Part shown: in pieces, positions 33,619 to 46,220 of the stretch
How the letters are laid out: each line of letters starts with the position of its first letter
Numbering within the stretch: position 1 is the first letter of the stretch
Assembly: GCA_026874595.1 (NCBI GenBank)
Contig: CM049317.1
Coordinates: 49,808,401 to 49,872,400, forward strand
DNA: 64,000 nucleotides
Source: Sipunculus nudus
Lineage: Eukaryota; Annelida; Sipuncula; Golfingiida; Sipunculidae
Direction of reading: 5' to 3'
Made by a program: the position numbers and the translations under genes
The notes under the pieces: model-generated
Databases searched by the model: none
What the model was told of the DNA's origin: nothing
What the model saw: only the letters and a program-made list of their open reading frames with translations

Positions 33619-34800
33619 ATATAAAGACCACGCATTGCATTGTTTTGGATCCGATCAATTCATGTCAAGTTTAAATCGGTGATGAAATCAAGAAAAAAAA
33701 ATATTTAGAGATAGCAGTCTGTTTCAATCTTCCGAAGCAACCTGAGTATAGTTTTTTTTTTCAAATAAATTCATGTACCTCAACTTTGTTTTACATCAAG
33801 CTAATAAATTGTCCCGCATAGGCATAATTGACTGAATATTGAATATCAAATTTAGTTAAATTATAATAAGTGTATAAAATGTATACCTATCTCTCCGTTG
33901 ACCCAGGTCCAGTTTTTTTGTTGATGCTGAGTCAAGGCTATCCAGGTTGTTTCAAGCCCAAGATCCTCCATTGCTTTAACTTGTTGCTCATGGTCCCTGC
34001 TGTTCATATCTAGTGGTAGCTGTACGGGTGGATCAAAGCTTGCGCATGCGTTATACACCTGTCTCATCGTAACAGAAGCACTTGTCTCTACGTAGCAGTA
34101 AGAGGAGTTGTGAGTGCTGTGACAAACTGGAACATATTACATTAAATTATCATTAGATCTTTAGCCTTTAAATTTCCGTGATTAACCTAATATTTGGCAT
34201 TTCTTTACAACTATATTTTAAAACCCGTGTACATAAATAGACCAGAAATCCGTATATAAGAAAGCAGTTAAAATTCAATACGATGAATTCTTGTGATCAG
34301 GAAGTCCGTCCATTTGTTTTAAAAGAAAATGCATGTAAATGCATGGTGGTCGATCAATAATACATTAGCATTTGTGTATGAGCAAATAATTAAATAATTA
34401 AATGTTATCCTGTAATAATCAAAATAGCACGTTGTAAAAAATACTATGCAATATACTTATACTACAAATTGTGTCGAGTAAACCGAGTTTAAATGCTAAA
34501 AAACGTATGTGTTAGTGTATTTCATATGATTGTCCTTTTTGTATTTGCGCTTGAAATTATAAACCTAGTTTCCGTTTGATTTATTTGAAACATAAACATG
34601 ACACGCGCTGAGTAGGCATGTGAATCGGTGATTAGAAGAATATGTGTCCTGGCGATGTGCCGGTAAATTTATACACAAGGTAAAAGGCTGTTCGTTAATG
34701 TATACTCACGTGGAACAGAATATTCAGCGTCATTTTCACATCTACATACTATGAGGACGGAACAGATGGTCAGGACTGTAGTATATTTTGACGTTTGCAT
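31087..34800 (-). CDS. Gene A: two-CTLD transmembrane receptor, intact
   Basis: Eight coding exons on the minus strand: 34710-34800, 33887-34126, 33451-33573, 33019-33279, 32649-32801, 32404-32454, 32078-32177, 31087-31825. All have GT donors and AG acceptors; together they make 1758 bases (585 residues) with no stop. The protein has a signal peptide (1-21), CTLD1 (about 31-151; MRQVYNACA, TTWIALTQ, NWTWVNGEIG, LGLCGYYD, MFLCKFQ) and CTLD2 (152-289; GSICPSE, SYSWHNSRSICKALGGDLVS, WIRVLCNSTSKFICKM). An 18-residue linker, one span (about 313-333) and a 246-residue tail follow. CTLD cysteines are kept; EPN/QPD and WND sugar-binding triplets are absent. The tail has RSKRQSYNQFDCPTLPPRE, RSKFQNCNKLDLPPLPPRR and terminal NPIYQGYSL. 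A surface recognition receptor signalling through SH3 and PTB adaptors is inferred. Gene B is its head-to-head duplicate. Confidence 0.88.
31925..31998. repeat. TA-rich microsatellite in gene A intron 7
   Basis: Interrupted TA repeats between the transmembrane and tail exons of gene A. The matching intron of gene B lacks it. Confidence 0.9.
33584..33616. repeat. (TA)n microsatellite in gene A intron 2
   Basis: A short TA run 10 bases upstream of the exon 3 acceptor of gene A. Confidence 0.9.
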
Positions 34801-34833
34801 CTTTTTAAATTATTCTTTTATTGTCAGTTCCTG

Positions 34834-34849
34834 TGACCTTGAGTATATA
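34834..34849 (-). promoter_or_regulatory. Conserved proximal element upstream of gene A
   Basis: On the minus strand, 34 bases before the ATG, the sequence is CATATATACTCAAGGTCA: a TATA-like stretch and the nine-base TCAAGGTCA. The same nine bases sit upstream of gene B (56580-56588). TCAAGGTCA is the extended half site bound by monomeric nuclear receptors such as ERR and FTZ-F1/SF-1. Function is inference; presence in both genes is seen. Confidence 0.35.
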
Positions 34850-36960
34850 TGGGAAAGGCTGGTACGCCAAATGGAATTTTGATCTCTGCAACGTCAAAAA
34901 GGAAAATCGTCAAATTCCCACGTTCTCCTTTTTTCGTCTACTGAGCTGTCTGATTTATTGAATAGCAGTTAGACGTAACGATCACTTATGCTCTCAAAAT
35001 CATTTTCCTTTCAAACGAATCTTACATCTATCTTTGTGATGTGGATATAATTTACTCATGGAAATAACAAATATTTTATAACAGCCTAGCCTTCTTACCT
35101 ATGCTTTCTAGTGAACACCTATAATAAGGAGCCAGGATACAGACTTTTTTTCACATACAAACATTTGTTTTTCCATCCTTCTGTGACATGTTTATTCATT
35201 TAGAGGATTTCTATTGGCATACAAAATTATGCAAAGTGTAAAAAGCTTACATATATAACATGCGATAATTGTCGAAGGTCATCAAAATGCGAATACTTCC
35301 TCGTTTTCGTTGTTTGTATAACCACCAAATGTTTCACGAGGGATTATGTAGTATTCATGTGAAATAACTCTGTGTACGTGGGCAACTATGAGTACTTTAG
35401 ATATGACGGGAACGGACTTGTTGAACTAATATCAGAGATATACTACTCTGCGCATCATCTCGCTGGTCAATTAGTGGAAATAGACCTTGTGATAATTGGT
35501 AACATGGGTTTTCTATATGACGGCCAAGTTTGCAGGAAGGCGATATAGTACGCTTTTGCCACAACGAGGAAATGTAACATGCTATTTTCTATAGGGAAAT
35601 TGACCATGGGCGTATTGAACGGGGGTTAGTTAGGTGTGAGGGAATAATTGTTGTGAGGTAATAGTTGCACTTCCTAAAGCCTCATGTACTTATCTATGTA
35701 TATAAAATGAAAAATATACCATCCTTGTGAAGTTCTAGTTACTAGAATGGAAAATTAAAATTAAATTAAATGTTACATGCTTGTCTATTTTTCTGGTAGG
35801 AATATACACTGAAATAAATGATGTCATCATTCCGCTCGCCAAAAACACAAGACGGACTATTGCAGCTGAGAACCTTCCGCCCTTTAAAACACCTTATACC
35901 AGACATAGAAACTACTATCCACATTTCTGGTCTTATTATTATCAATATACGCTTTCTTACTTTCCTCAAGCTAATCGGTGATGGTTTAACTGTGTAGGTA
36001 TATGATACTAAGTCGGGGCGGTCTTGTACTGGTGAAGGTGCCGGGGCTCATGACCGAGAGGTCAGCCACCTACCGTGCCAAACCATTGGGCAAGGTCCGA
36101 ACCGCAAGGATGTCTCTGTCCAGCCAGCATTAGAAATGGGTACCTGTAGATACTGGGAAGGTAACCTACAATTTACTAGCATCTCATCCTGGAGAGGTTT
36201 CTGTCCCAAGTCGGTTCACGCTACAGAATCCGTGATAAGCTCCGGCCTGATAAATCAGTAGGCTCGGATGTGAAAGCCCAACAGACTTTACACATATGAC
36301 CTTTACGATAAAGAAGCCCGTATATGGAGATGAAGATCGAATAATTATTGAGTGGCAGACAGATAACTGATCTACTGACCGTTTGAAGCACCTCGTCTTG
36401 CACAAGGAAGTGTGTTTTTATGAATCCAGTAGAGAAACAGTATTTGTCGACACTGCACGGTAACAAAGGATACAATTGAGCTTTCATACATGGATGTAAA
36501 GATAGCTAAACGTGGTTTCAGCTCTGTTAAGTTAAATATGTGCGCATACGTATAACTGCATGTTGACGCAGTTTGTGATTATATTGGAAAAAAAAGTGCA
36601 CAAGATATCTAATTATGTTGAATATAATTGGAAAAGCACGATTTGAAATTAGGATCAATGTGATAAACACGATTACATTACATGTTAACCTTATTCAACA
36701 GGTTCGATTAACAAATAATCAATTAAATCAGCACCAGCATGAACAAGAATACACTTCCACCAGTTTTTTTCATAACTGTTTACCCAGTTTAAGACCCTTG
36801 ACGTGTTCCGTTCTTGTAGATTTTTTTTTTATGTCAATACTATAGATACAAAATGTCTGTAAATTGTCGCATCTTTAAAGCCTGTTTTCGCATGTTCTAT
36901 GAGCATGGATTAAAAAGAATTGTTACTTGGTTCTTATGTGGAAGGAGACGTGAGCTTAAG
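34850..36960. other. Upstream region of gene A
   Basis: No coding exon supported. Homologous to the region upstream of gene B. Between 35280 and 35560 lies the first of three repeated upstream blocks (CTCGCTGGTCAATTAGTGGA, GGACTTGTTGAACTAATATC). Confidence 0.5.

Positions 36961-37032
<72 letters not shown>
36961..37032. repeat. (TA)n microsatellite
   Basis: About 36 TA units. Confidence 0.95.
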
Positions 37033-37036
<4 letters not shown>

Positions 37037-37458
37037 AAACAGAAGATATTATTATGTCATTTTTTGCAACTTACTATGTTAGTGATCTGTGATAATTTAC
37101 TTACAAATAGTTTAACAAAGCGGTTCTTTATGTGATATAATGGTCAAAACAAGTTTGGTCGGTTTTAGTAAATTCATAAAAGTTTATATCTCTTGTGGGC
37201 CAAATACCTTTAAACTAATTAGAATGTCATAAAACATCGGCCATGAGAAACAGATCAAACGAATGGAATTAATATGATTCAAAACGGAAGGATCCTACCA
37301 AATCCGATAAATCGACAGTCGGTCTCCTCGGAATACTTTCCTCGTCCTATTTGATTAAACATCATGTTAAATCACGTAACCTATCAATTGACTGGCATAC
37401 TGAACAAAACTTACGTAATTCGAATTATGGATAAAATAACTCACTTGACGGGGTTTCC

Positions 37459-37760
37459 TTAAAGCTGAAAATTAGAACGCGGACTGGCAAAGGAATTGCC
37501 CAAAAAACTGGGGTCGCTGTGTCTGTCTGGTCCTTCTGTGACAGCTTTTCTGACGCATCGCTCAACTATAGCTTCTTCATGGTCATATATTCGGTTATAA
37601 CAAGGTTGATTAAACCTGCATATGTAACAAGTGATAATTAGCGAGTGGTTGTAAGTAAACATGCATACCCTTTCCCCATTCATTTGCCATCATTTCACTC
37701 CGTCAAATATTGTGTCTGGGAATTATGTGTTAATCATATCAGACAACCATATGTCCTTGG
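37459..37760 (-). repeat. Block duplicated in inverted orientation at 55000-55276
   Basis: The minus strand here and the plus strand at 55040-55276 both translate from a shared MNGE-V-MF-YNHSLIIT stretch with similar flanks. A third diverged copy lies at 42215-42345 (CCTGCATATGTAACA, ATTATCGAGTGG). No splice sites or long conserved frame support a gene; after about 18 codons the two frames diverge. Confidence 0.55.
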
Positions 37761-38619
37761 GTTTATATGAACGAACTCGTTAAACTGATGCACCTGATAA
37801 CCTAATAATCCAACCAAGATGAGCATTGTATGTTTATTTTGTTTTAAATGACGCCAACCGAGATGAGTATTTTATATTTATCGAATTTGTTTTACGTTAA
37901 TTTTTAAATTACGCCACGTATAATTTAACCAAGCAATTAAAAAAAATGTGTACAACACAATAATTATTATATGGAGATTCCCCAACAGAGTGGTCAGGTT
38001 CGAAATTTAAATAATGTTGTGCTGGAGGTTATGTCCATATAAACGCTTTTGAAAGTTAACTATATAAAAAAGGTGTTAAAATGCACCGCCCGAACGATTT
38101 GATAGATAGGGATCTCTGTAAACTTGGTGGTCGTTTTAAATAATCTTGACAAGATAAGGTGACGCCCGAGTAGCATGGACAGGTCAAATGAATGGCTCTT
38201 TTTTATGCTGTAACTCAATATATTATATACATGTTATACGATAATATAGCGTTTTGAATATTTATATGAGTTTATAATAAATAATTATATCACTCTTTCG
38301 TTCAATCAGCGGAAAACAACATGAAACACTGTCATAGCTATCTCTTCTTTACTCCTTTAATGCTCTATGGTTAGGCTAACTCATAGCAGAAGGACGAATA
38401 TGAGTTTTCTAATACCCGCTCCTGGCTGAAAGATTAGTCAATATCTGAGGTCTGCAAGTCCTGCACACCCACACTGACAAGCAATGTAAATCAATGTGAC
38501 ACATTAATGGATTTTTCTTCACTTTGTAACCTGCTTAGTAGTAATTGCATATTTAATTAATATTTCTGGTTTACTTAACTGGTGTTATTAGTTTGCATAT
38601 ATCATATATGATAATAGGC

Positions 38620-40450
38620 GAGGGGGACGGGGTCAAGATACCCAGACTTCCTCGTTTCACTTGTTTGTATAACACATCCACAAATATTTTTGCTTGGAAT
38701 TACGAATTGATCATGTCAAACATCTATTGTGGGTCTCACCCAAACGGCCTTGTTAGCTAATTTATTAATCTACTACCTTAGCATCTCAATTATTTGCTGT
38801 TTTTTATGTTATTTTATGGGTGCCACAAAAGCATCATCCCGCTGGTAAATTAATATGCAAACATTGAATTAATTGTTAAATGAGGTTTTGGTCTATAGTA
38901 CGGTTGGATTGCAAAAAAGGTGATATAGTACCTAAAACTGCTTGAAAGCACCTTTCCTGGGAAAACAAACTTATAATTGAATATTTGGACAAACATTTAA
39001 CGTTATCTTAACCTGATACCAGTAGCATCATTAGTGCAAGCAACAGCATTGGGCCCATCCTCAGACAAATAAAAATGTTAATTAACGTTTATATATTTAA
39101 TCAGACTATAGTTTACAGGAAGCAGACATATAAATAGAGGGTATATGGTGTTATATGCACGATACAGCCATTCCAGTGTAAGCTGAATGGTCGGTATAGA
39201 AAAGGCATCCAGAGTATACAGATTCTACGCTGATGTTAACACGAGACGCCATGTAAATGCCATGTGTAAGCTGTGTTACATGTATGAGACAGCCATGAGT
39301 GCAAACAACAGAAATGGATCCATCCACAAACAAACATGTTAATTAATGTATCTCTCTTCAATCAGACTACAGTTTTCACGAGGCAGACATGTAAATGATG
39401 TGGGTGTGCTTCTGTATATACGACACAGCTATGTCGGTAAAGGGTTGGTTATACAAATGACATCCATGTTTATTTGGAGTATACTTTGTGGTAAACACCA
39501 GAGAGCCATGTAAATGCAATGTGTAAGCTGTGGTATACACGAGACAACCATTTATTAGTATGTATCTACCTTTCTATGTATATACAAGTATAGTGATTTA
39601 TGAAGGCACAGGAGTGCATGTATGATGATATATTTTGCCATGTACGTGTACCTTATGACCGTCAGACGTTGCTCTTTTCTTCTGAAATAAAAGGGATTGT
39701 AAATCTCAACAAGAGGTAAAACCACATTTGCCGATAACTCAACGCTCTTTATCCTGTATGGCTGTTTATATTGCCGAAACGTCAGTTCAGTTCAGTTAGA
39801 TTCGGCCATATTTTTTCAAGATTTATAACAAAAGTTTGCATAATTTGACAGAGCTCTGTCAAACAGAACACGTGTAGTCTGTACCAGTACCCATGTCGGC
39901 ATGTATTCTGGGAAATCTTTTTCATACAAAGGAGAGAGTATAAAACGTTCTAGGCTATAGGTTGCAGGAGCCATCTGACTACCGAGTGAATAATAATGTC
40001 TTACCGCGAACGCAGTTCGTTTAAGACAAATAATCCAAAATATTGCAAGACAATTCACAATTACTGCGAGAACAGCGATACCAGTTGATGACGTCAGTCA
40101 ATGCGACGTCACACGTCATCGACCTTTGTGACGTTATTATTATGTTCTAAACAGCTCTCGCTACCATGGGCAGGAGCGTTTTTGGGGCTCATTATAATAA
40201 TTGGGGTAAAAGGGCGGAGCATTTGGGCTGTGTTGTATCGGTCAGTTAGGTAATAATCATGTCAAACAACTATGTGGTCTGCCCGAACGGACTTGTTGAA
40301 CTAACGTCAGTGACGTACTTATCTACCAAGACCATGTTGTTCATATCCTGGTCAATTAAAAGGATTATACGTTAACATAATTTTGTTAACTGGCTTTTCG
40401 TCTACATGACGGTCAAGGTCGCTGATAAAAAGTGATATAGTGTCTTTTAA
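38620..40450 (+). repeat. Additional copies of the gene A upstream block
   Basis: Copy 2 is at 38620-38930 (ACTTCCTCGTTTCACTTGTT, CGGCCTTGTTAGCTAATT, ATCATCCCGCTGGTAAATTA). Copy 3 is at 40250-40450 (CGGACTTGTTGAACTAACGT, CATATCCTGGTCAATTAAAA). Between them, units with 'caatcagactatagtttacaggaagcagacat' spacing repeat at 39100, 39360 and 40645. None encodes protein. Confidence 0.65.
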
Positions 40451-40800
40451 AGGCACTATCTGGTTCGCTTGAGCTTGAGCGCTTCTTGCATAACGGCCAA
40501 ATGTTCTTTTGCCAGGAAAACGAATATATGATTAAATATGTATTCAATCACATAATCTCAGCATCATTGACATCAGAGCAGGCAGCAGCAATGGACCTGT
40601 CCTTATACAGTTACAAATGTTAATTTATCTGACGTTAAGCTCTCCTCAATCAGACAATAGTTTTCACGAGGCAAACATGGAAATGAAATGTTAACATTCG
40701 TATTCAAGTTGTGCAACACTTGCAGATAACTCAGGTATCAGAGCAAGCCCTCTTATCCTTTACACCTGTGAATATTGCCGAAATTTGTCAGTTATATTCA

Positions 40801-42720
40801 ACTAAAATTGGGCATATAATTAAGTTATATAAGAAACATGTCTATTCACTTAATATTGGTTAATATAATTCAAAACGCACGATTTTAAAGTGCGACAAAA
40901 TATATGTATTGCCCATGATTTCTTGAAATGGTAGCCTAAATCGAGAGATCCGGTTAACAAATCACCATCTTTAGTTTTATAATTTATAATTCTAGGGATA
41001 ACAACTGCTTTTATGTTTTCAACCACTTCACAAAGTTTCCACAGACTTTTCATTTTTAGAGACAGCCATAACTTACAGACCTCCAGGTCATATGAGTCAT
41101 ATTTGGCACACCTAGCACTTGAAGACACCTACAACCCACTTTACCTTTATTTTAGTATTCCCGATGGTTATATTTAATGCCCTTGCCAACTAGACAACAA
41201 AAACATGTATTACTGACCTTTCTTCAACCTCTGTAGAGCTGGTGTTCAGCGTCTCCAGAAAGATTCTACTACCCGGGATAGCCAGAACGCATTACTGCTC
41301 TTTTGAGACCTGAATGTTCTTTAAACTTATCGTGCTTAAATACATTATTGTAACATTATCATGAATATTTACTGAGAAATATTTTGTTATAAACAATATG
41401 TTATTGCATAAATTTCCAATCAAATTAACGTGTACCAGCTGAAAGTACTTGTGAAGTACTCATGAGTGCAATTTGTGTACTCATTTGCTCAAGTGTTTCA
41501 CAACTCGTACTCAGCTATTTTCAAAGCACTCGGACTCAACTCGGATAATAACTGATGACCAACTTAAAAAAATATCCTAATTAACTTCATTTCTAAATTA
41601 TTACGTTGATAATACTGTATGACTCAATTTCACCAACTTACTTTAAATCCTTCATTTTAATTGATGAAAAAGAATGGCATCCCATGTAGACATTAAAGTT
41701 AACTAGATGTGCCTGGGGTGAGATACCTGAGCTGGCTCTTTCACCATAATGTGTCTCAAGAAAGAAATACAGTAAACCGAAATCCAGCGATGTGTAAGAA
41801 CATACGAACAGATTGGACTATTATCATCTTACCTTTGGCTGGTAATTTTTAAACCAGGTCACTGCACTAGTGGTATCGAACAAGTTTGTACTTCGCCAAT
41901 CATGTGATGCAAAATGGAAGTACTGTAACCCCCCCCCCCCCCCCCCAACACATACAAGCTTACTTGGGCTTACTCTCTTTGTTTCAAACGACCCAAGATT
42001 ATTGAAATTAATGCTTTATTACCTTTGTCATTCAATGCATTTTCCTTTCTGAATGGATTCAATTTTAATTTTTTCTCATAAATAATATGACTTACCACAG
42101 AGTTTCTTAAAACTCAATCAGGGAATATAAACTGCTAATGGATTGACTCATTCGAACCGAGGTCACCTGGCCTCCTTGTTCTCCTGATGCATCACTCTAC
42201 TCTATTTTTCCAGACCTGCATATGTAACACTGGCAATTATCGAGTGGCTGAGAGTAAAAATGCCTCACACTCTCCATTCCTTGTTATAATTTCAGTCCGA
42301 CAAGTATTGTCTTGAAAGATCATATCAGACATCCATAACTTTTGTTGTATTACGCAATTGCGCAGATTGTTGAGAATATGTCCCATATCCGTATGACATC
42401 GTAGGATATTTCGTTAACATGATCCAATTACCGGCGGGGTTATTGCCTCGATGTGTCGTTTTGGGCATTTGTCTGCCGATTCATGTAATGTACTTTTGAA
42501 TAAACGCTGGCTTTAAATAGAAGCCTGCTTTGTATGAAAACCCTGAAAATAAAAATAAAGCACCCCGTTTCTCTGATGAAGTAAATAAGGTATATATCTT
42601 TTTCTTTCTATCGAAAGGAGAGGAACCCACTAGGGGACATATAGGGTAGCTTGTCTTTACTTTGATAGTTGTGTATTTAGTTACTTTTAGTGTTCAACGG
42701 ATACTCAAAGAAAGAGAAGG
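40801..42720. other. Intergenic, nothing firm
   Basis: An open minus-strand stretch at 40850-41128 (YDSYDLEVCKLWLSLKMKSL) matches nothing I know and has no clear splice context. A C-run lies at 41931-41946. At 42215-42345 there is a diverged copy of the 37.6-kb block. Confidence 0.4.
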
Positions 42721-42723
42721 AGC

Positions 42724-43074
42724 ATGGTCAAGCAGTTTTCTATGACCGCCCCTGGTTTCCAGTATGGTCCCAGGCACCCAAGTCATGCATATCAACACAC
42801 GTGGATGGAGCTTTCCTCGATGAGTATCCTGCGTAGTATAACCACGTTGAATTATGTCATGTGCCCTGCGCTAATTATCGTGATATATAAACCATGGTTC
42901 ATTCAAAACAAGAAAATTGCGGTACTATGGTTATATCTGTTAAGTATATTTCCAACGAAATTATGTGTTCATTCCCTTGGGGCAGAAATAGGTTTTATTC
43001 ATACAACATGTTATAGCGTCCAAAAGTCTGAATCGGATGTAGTATTCAATATATACTGTGACCCTGTATTCTAA
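42724..43074 (+). other. 116-codon open frame, unrecognised
   Basis: Starts at an ATG, contains hydrophobic stretches (TTLNYVMCPALIIVIYKPWF, IAVLWLYLLSIF) and ends in a TAA-flanked AT-rich region. No family, no ribosomal or splice context, and no copy in the other arm of the inverted duplication. Chance is the likelier explanation; listed because it is the longest ATG-started frame in this interval. Confidence 0.15.
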
Positions 43075-44630
43075 TTAGTTTAGATGTATACTGTTTCCTT
43101 GTTTATGTGGACATTATAGACAGGGTAATGATATTTAGTGTACATTCTGTTGGTGTAACCTGTATCGTCTGAATGCTGGTTATGTTATATAACTATAATA
43201 GGTATAATATCAGTAATACTTAGACAACTATTCAAACGCTTCATAGACTGTCACGATGATGTTATTTCATCTAACACATTCAGAATACGACACTTGCTGA
43301 CTGAGAGACCCTGTTCCTATGGTTGCTCTGCGTCAAAGATTAGGTTTATTGTGTATGGGCTAGTGTTGATATGGTTGATTATGGTTAATATATGCCCTCT
43401 GACATCACGGCCAGATTATTAGCCTGCCAGAGTGCCTTTACATCTAGGTCTGAGGAACGCATTATAAGGCCAAATGAGGATGCAAATATTTTTGTCATTT
43501 CTGACAAGGCCTCATAGCTTACAGGCATCGTTTCACTTCAAATTAAACCGCTAGACCTTTTAATGCATGCCTTATCTCTCCAACGACACCTACCATGTGT
43601 GTGAAATATTCCGTCATAATCAAATATATTCGTTTATTGTTCTGCATGTACTGGAAATTTCTGATTGCCGCCTGTGCACCGGCAAGTATGTGTGCCAAGT
43701 CATCTCTGATTGGCTTTTATGTTTGCGAAATACATTGTAATGTTGACCTGCGTAACTAGAAGGCCTCACTGATTATAAAACAAAACCACGCCTGTTCTTG
43801 GCTTAGTTTATGTAAAAAAATCGTGAAGTCTTGCACATGTCAGCGGAAAAGGAATTTTCATTGTATTACATTGTTCCTCGATGTGAACCGCCAATGACGC
43901 TGATCTAGGCGTATGAGTAATACCATTGCGTGTGCACTTCCAGCATCAAAAGAGTAGGAAAATGCGGACATATTAAAGGTCATAATCAAGTGGGTCCGTC
44001 TCAAAGTCTGAAAATCCGCGAGAGCGATGGAGAATTCACAGAGAATTTTCGGAGATTTTTAAAAAGAGATTTTTATACATTTAAAGTCAAAAATAACATT
44101 TAAAATCTATTTTAAAATTCTACAATATTACTATTCGGCATAATTATTTTAGAGCTTTCAGACCTAGGTGTGTACTAATTGCATGGTTAATAATAATAAT
44201 ACATCATCCTCTTGGTCTATATACAGGACCCGAACACTCCACTCCTTTTAGTCGTCGCCGGAAAGTAGTGTCGGTTTAGAGAATGCTCTGATACGTATTA
44301 AATACAGTTAGGTTAATATCGCAGCGGATATACACTTCAGTCGTCTAAGACATCTTTATGTTTAAACTCAAACACAATCATACAAACAGAAACATGGGTG
44401 ATCACATATAACATGCATATAAGTGGCAGTTGTTTGAAATAACCATGTGAATGAATAATAAAGGTACCGCGACTAAAGGATACCAGCACTGATTGATTAG
44501 ATATATTTATATCAGGCAAATTCCTCTCTCCTGGGTGATATATGAGAACTCGCATATCCTGTTAGTTAAATTCGGATATATGAAGCTACATAAGAGTATA
44601 TTAAGATAATCGTGGGAGGCCTATAATTAA
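43075..44630. other. Intergenic; ends in a lectin-type promoter region
   Basis: No exon recognised. The last 110 bases resemble those upstream of the pseudogene exon at 25589. Confidence 0.4.
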
Positions 44631-44634
44631 CGTC

Positions 44635-44713
44635 ATGGCCTTCATCACGCTATTGATGTATTTACTTTCTTCATGTATTCTTTTCTTCGTACCATTGGTT
44701 CAAAGCAGTTTTG
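44635..44713 (+). CDS. Orphan signal-peptide exon of a lectin-receptor relative
   Basis: A 79-base exon with ATG and donor TTTG|GTGAGT. It encodes MAFITLLMYLLSSCILFFVP, then LVQSSF, a textbook signal peptide, and ends one base into a codon. It has the same length, phase and sequence type as exon 1 of the pseudogene at 25589-25667, including the upstream 100 bases, but here the frame is intact. No CTLD exon was found downstream up to 52 kb, so either the rest was lost during rearrangement at the centre of the inverted duplication or it splices to exons I could not recognise. Confidence 0.6.
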
Positions 44714-45234
44714 GTGAGTACTTGTTTGTGTAAGTAATTTCCCCATCCTTCAAAGGGCTATAGCAACTGATTTGACAGGACAATTCGTTCATTTACTAGA
44801 ACTTGCATTTTTAGGAATACAAGCTCGCGGTATTCCTAAAACCGTGTTTGCAGTAACTTATTCTGCTAATTTTCCCTGGTTCATTCGTGCAAAAGTGACC
44901 CTACATTTGTGAATATTCTTCATGGCGTTCCTGAATACGAATCATGCGCCTGTTCCAAACAAAAATCTAATCAATATCCCCTTAAACTTTCATTAGATTC
45001 GGTTCTGTTTATGATTGCATGAGTTATGTTGTGAACAACACACACACACGAACATGAACGGTGATGAACGCATACCCACCTGGAGGAGGTAATAAGGACA
45101 AGTAGGTTAGTGAAGTTAGACAAGTATTCCCTAATGTACAGGTAATATATTCTCCTCTACAAGATAACCTGATAGATAAATAGACCTTAAAGACTACCAC
45201 CCCCCTCATATCAACCTCAGCAGTGTGTACATAT

Positions 45235-45236
45235 AA

Positions 45237-45288
<52 letters not shown>

Positions 45289-45300
45289 TTATTTATTTAT
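45235..45300. repeat. TA / TATT microsatellite
   Basis: TA dinucleotides followed by ATTT tetramers, directly left of the hAT-like element. Confidence 0.95.
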
Positions 45301-45302
45301 AT

Positions 45303-45689
45303 TAGAGCTAGGAAGCGGATCCAAAATTTGTAATCGATTAATCAGAACTTGTGGCAACCTGTTATCGATTAATAATCGATTATTTAACATGACAGTTGGA
45401 CAGTATGGGTACTGCTCACACTCACGCTGCTGTCATCATGGAAGTGAAGAATGAACTACAATTTAATTTTTTTAACCTTGTGAATTCTAGAATCTGCATT
45501 CTAGATCCTCTTATAACAAGACTAAGATACTGAGAGACTGACTTTGAATATAATTTTTATGTGGGCGATATTCCGGCCTAAATCTATTAAATAAGGTGGA
45601 CCGATTCTAGAGGATAAATCAGATAATCGTGAATCAAAGATTTTCAAAACATCGATTCGAATAATCGATAATCGTGATAATTGCAGAGC

Positions 45690-45693
<4 letters not shown>
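45303..45693. mobile_element. hAT-like MITE (391 bp)
   Basis: Terminal inverted repeats TAGAGCT (45303-45309) and AGCTCTA (45687-45693). Inside each end lie repeated ATCGATTA / GATTAATCG / ATAATCG units, a sub-terminal pattern common in hAT elements with TAGAGCTGCA-type ends. No transposase is encoded. It sits inside TA-rich sequence, so the 8-bp target duplication (ATTTATAT left, ATATATAT right) cannot be proved. Confidence 0.6.
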
Positions 45694-45742
<49 letters not shown>

Positions 45743-45785
45743 CATACATACATACATACATACATACATACATACATACATACAA
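45692..45785. repeat. (TA)n and (TACA)n compound microsatellite
   Basis: TA run to about 45740, then about 11 copies of TACA to 45784. Confidence 0.95.
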
Positions 45786-46220
45786 TTGAACCCCCCCATG
45801 AATATTTTTTTTCACTATTTTGCTGTATAACAATCACTGTTTAAATAATTAAATTTAATGTTTAATTTAAATTTGAAAATCGAAGAAGTTGGTATTGCAC
45901 ACAAAAAAGGATATTATCCCCCGGATGTTAGGTTGAACACAAATTAGAAAAAAAACTTTGGCACTAAATAGTCTTAATGTGTGCCTTAAAATGTGTTCGA
46001 TTAAGCATTAAAGGTATGACTGCAAATTTTTAGTTTCTAGCCTTGACATCATATTTTTTGTGCAAACAGAAAGAAAGCCTTGTTTTTTAACCGCCATATT
46101 GAATAATTCAGAACAATTTTTAATCATTCGTTATATCAGACCTTGATGCTAAATAATGTTTAGAACGGTAGGCCCTGTGGCCCTTTATTAAAATAAAAAA
46201 TAAAGCTATATGTTATGCCT

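Larger units (their letters stand above)
30200..40800 (+). repeat. Left arm of a large inverted duplication
   Basis: Gene A and its flanks match, in reverse complement, gene B and its flanks (52880-61020). Anchors running outward are the intergenic block at 39700-39790, the segment 37459-37683, the upstream block 35430-35560, all eight exons, the 3' flank with AAAACAGTACTAAGC, and GTAAATTGACTC near 30220. Inside the arm the upstream block is repeated in the same orientation at about 35280-35560, 38620-38930 and 40250-40450. This arm is therefore longer than its partner. Confidence 0.8.

Noticed and set aside
36013-36140. SINE with tRNA-like head
   Set aside because: GC-rich and dispersed-repeat-like, but no A-box/B-box pair could be identified.
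42724-43074. Real 116-residue membrane protein
   Set aside because: No signal of conservation or splice context; kept only as a low-confidence note.
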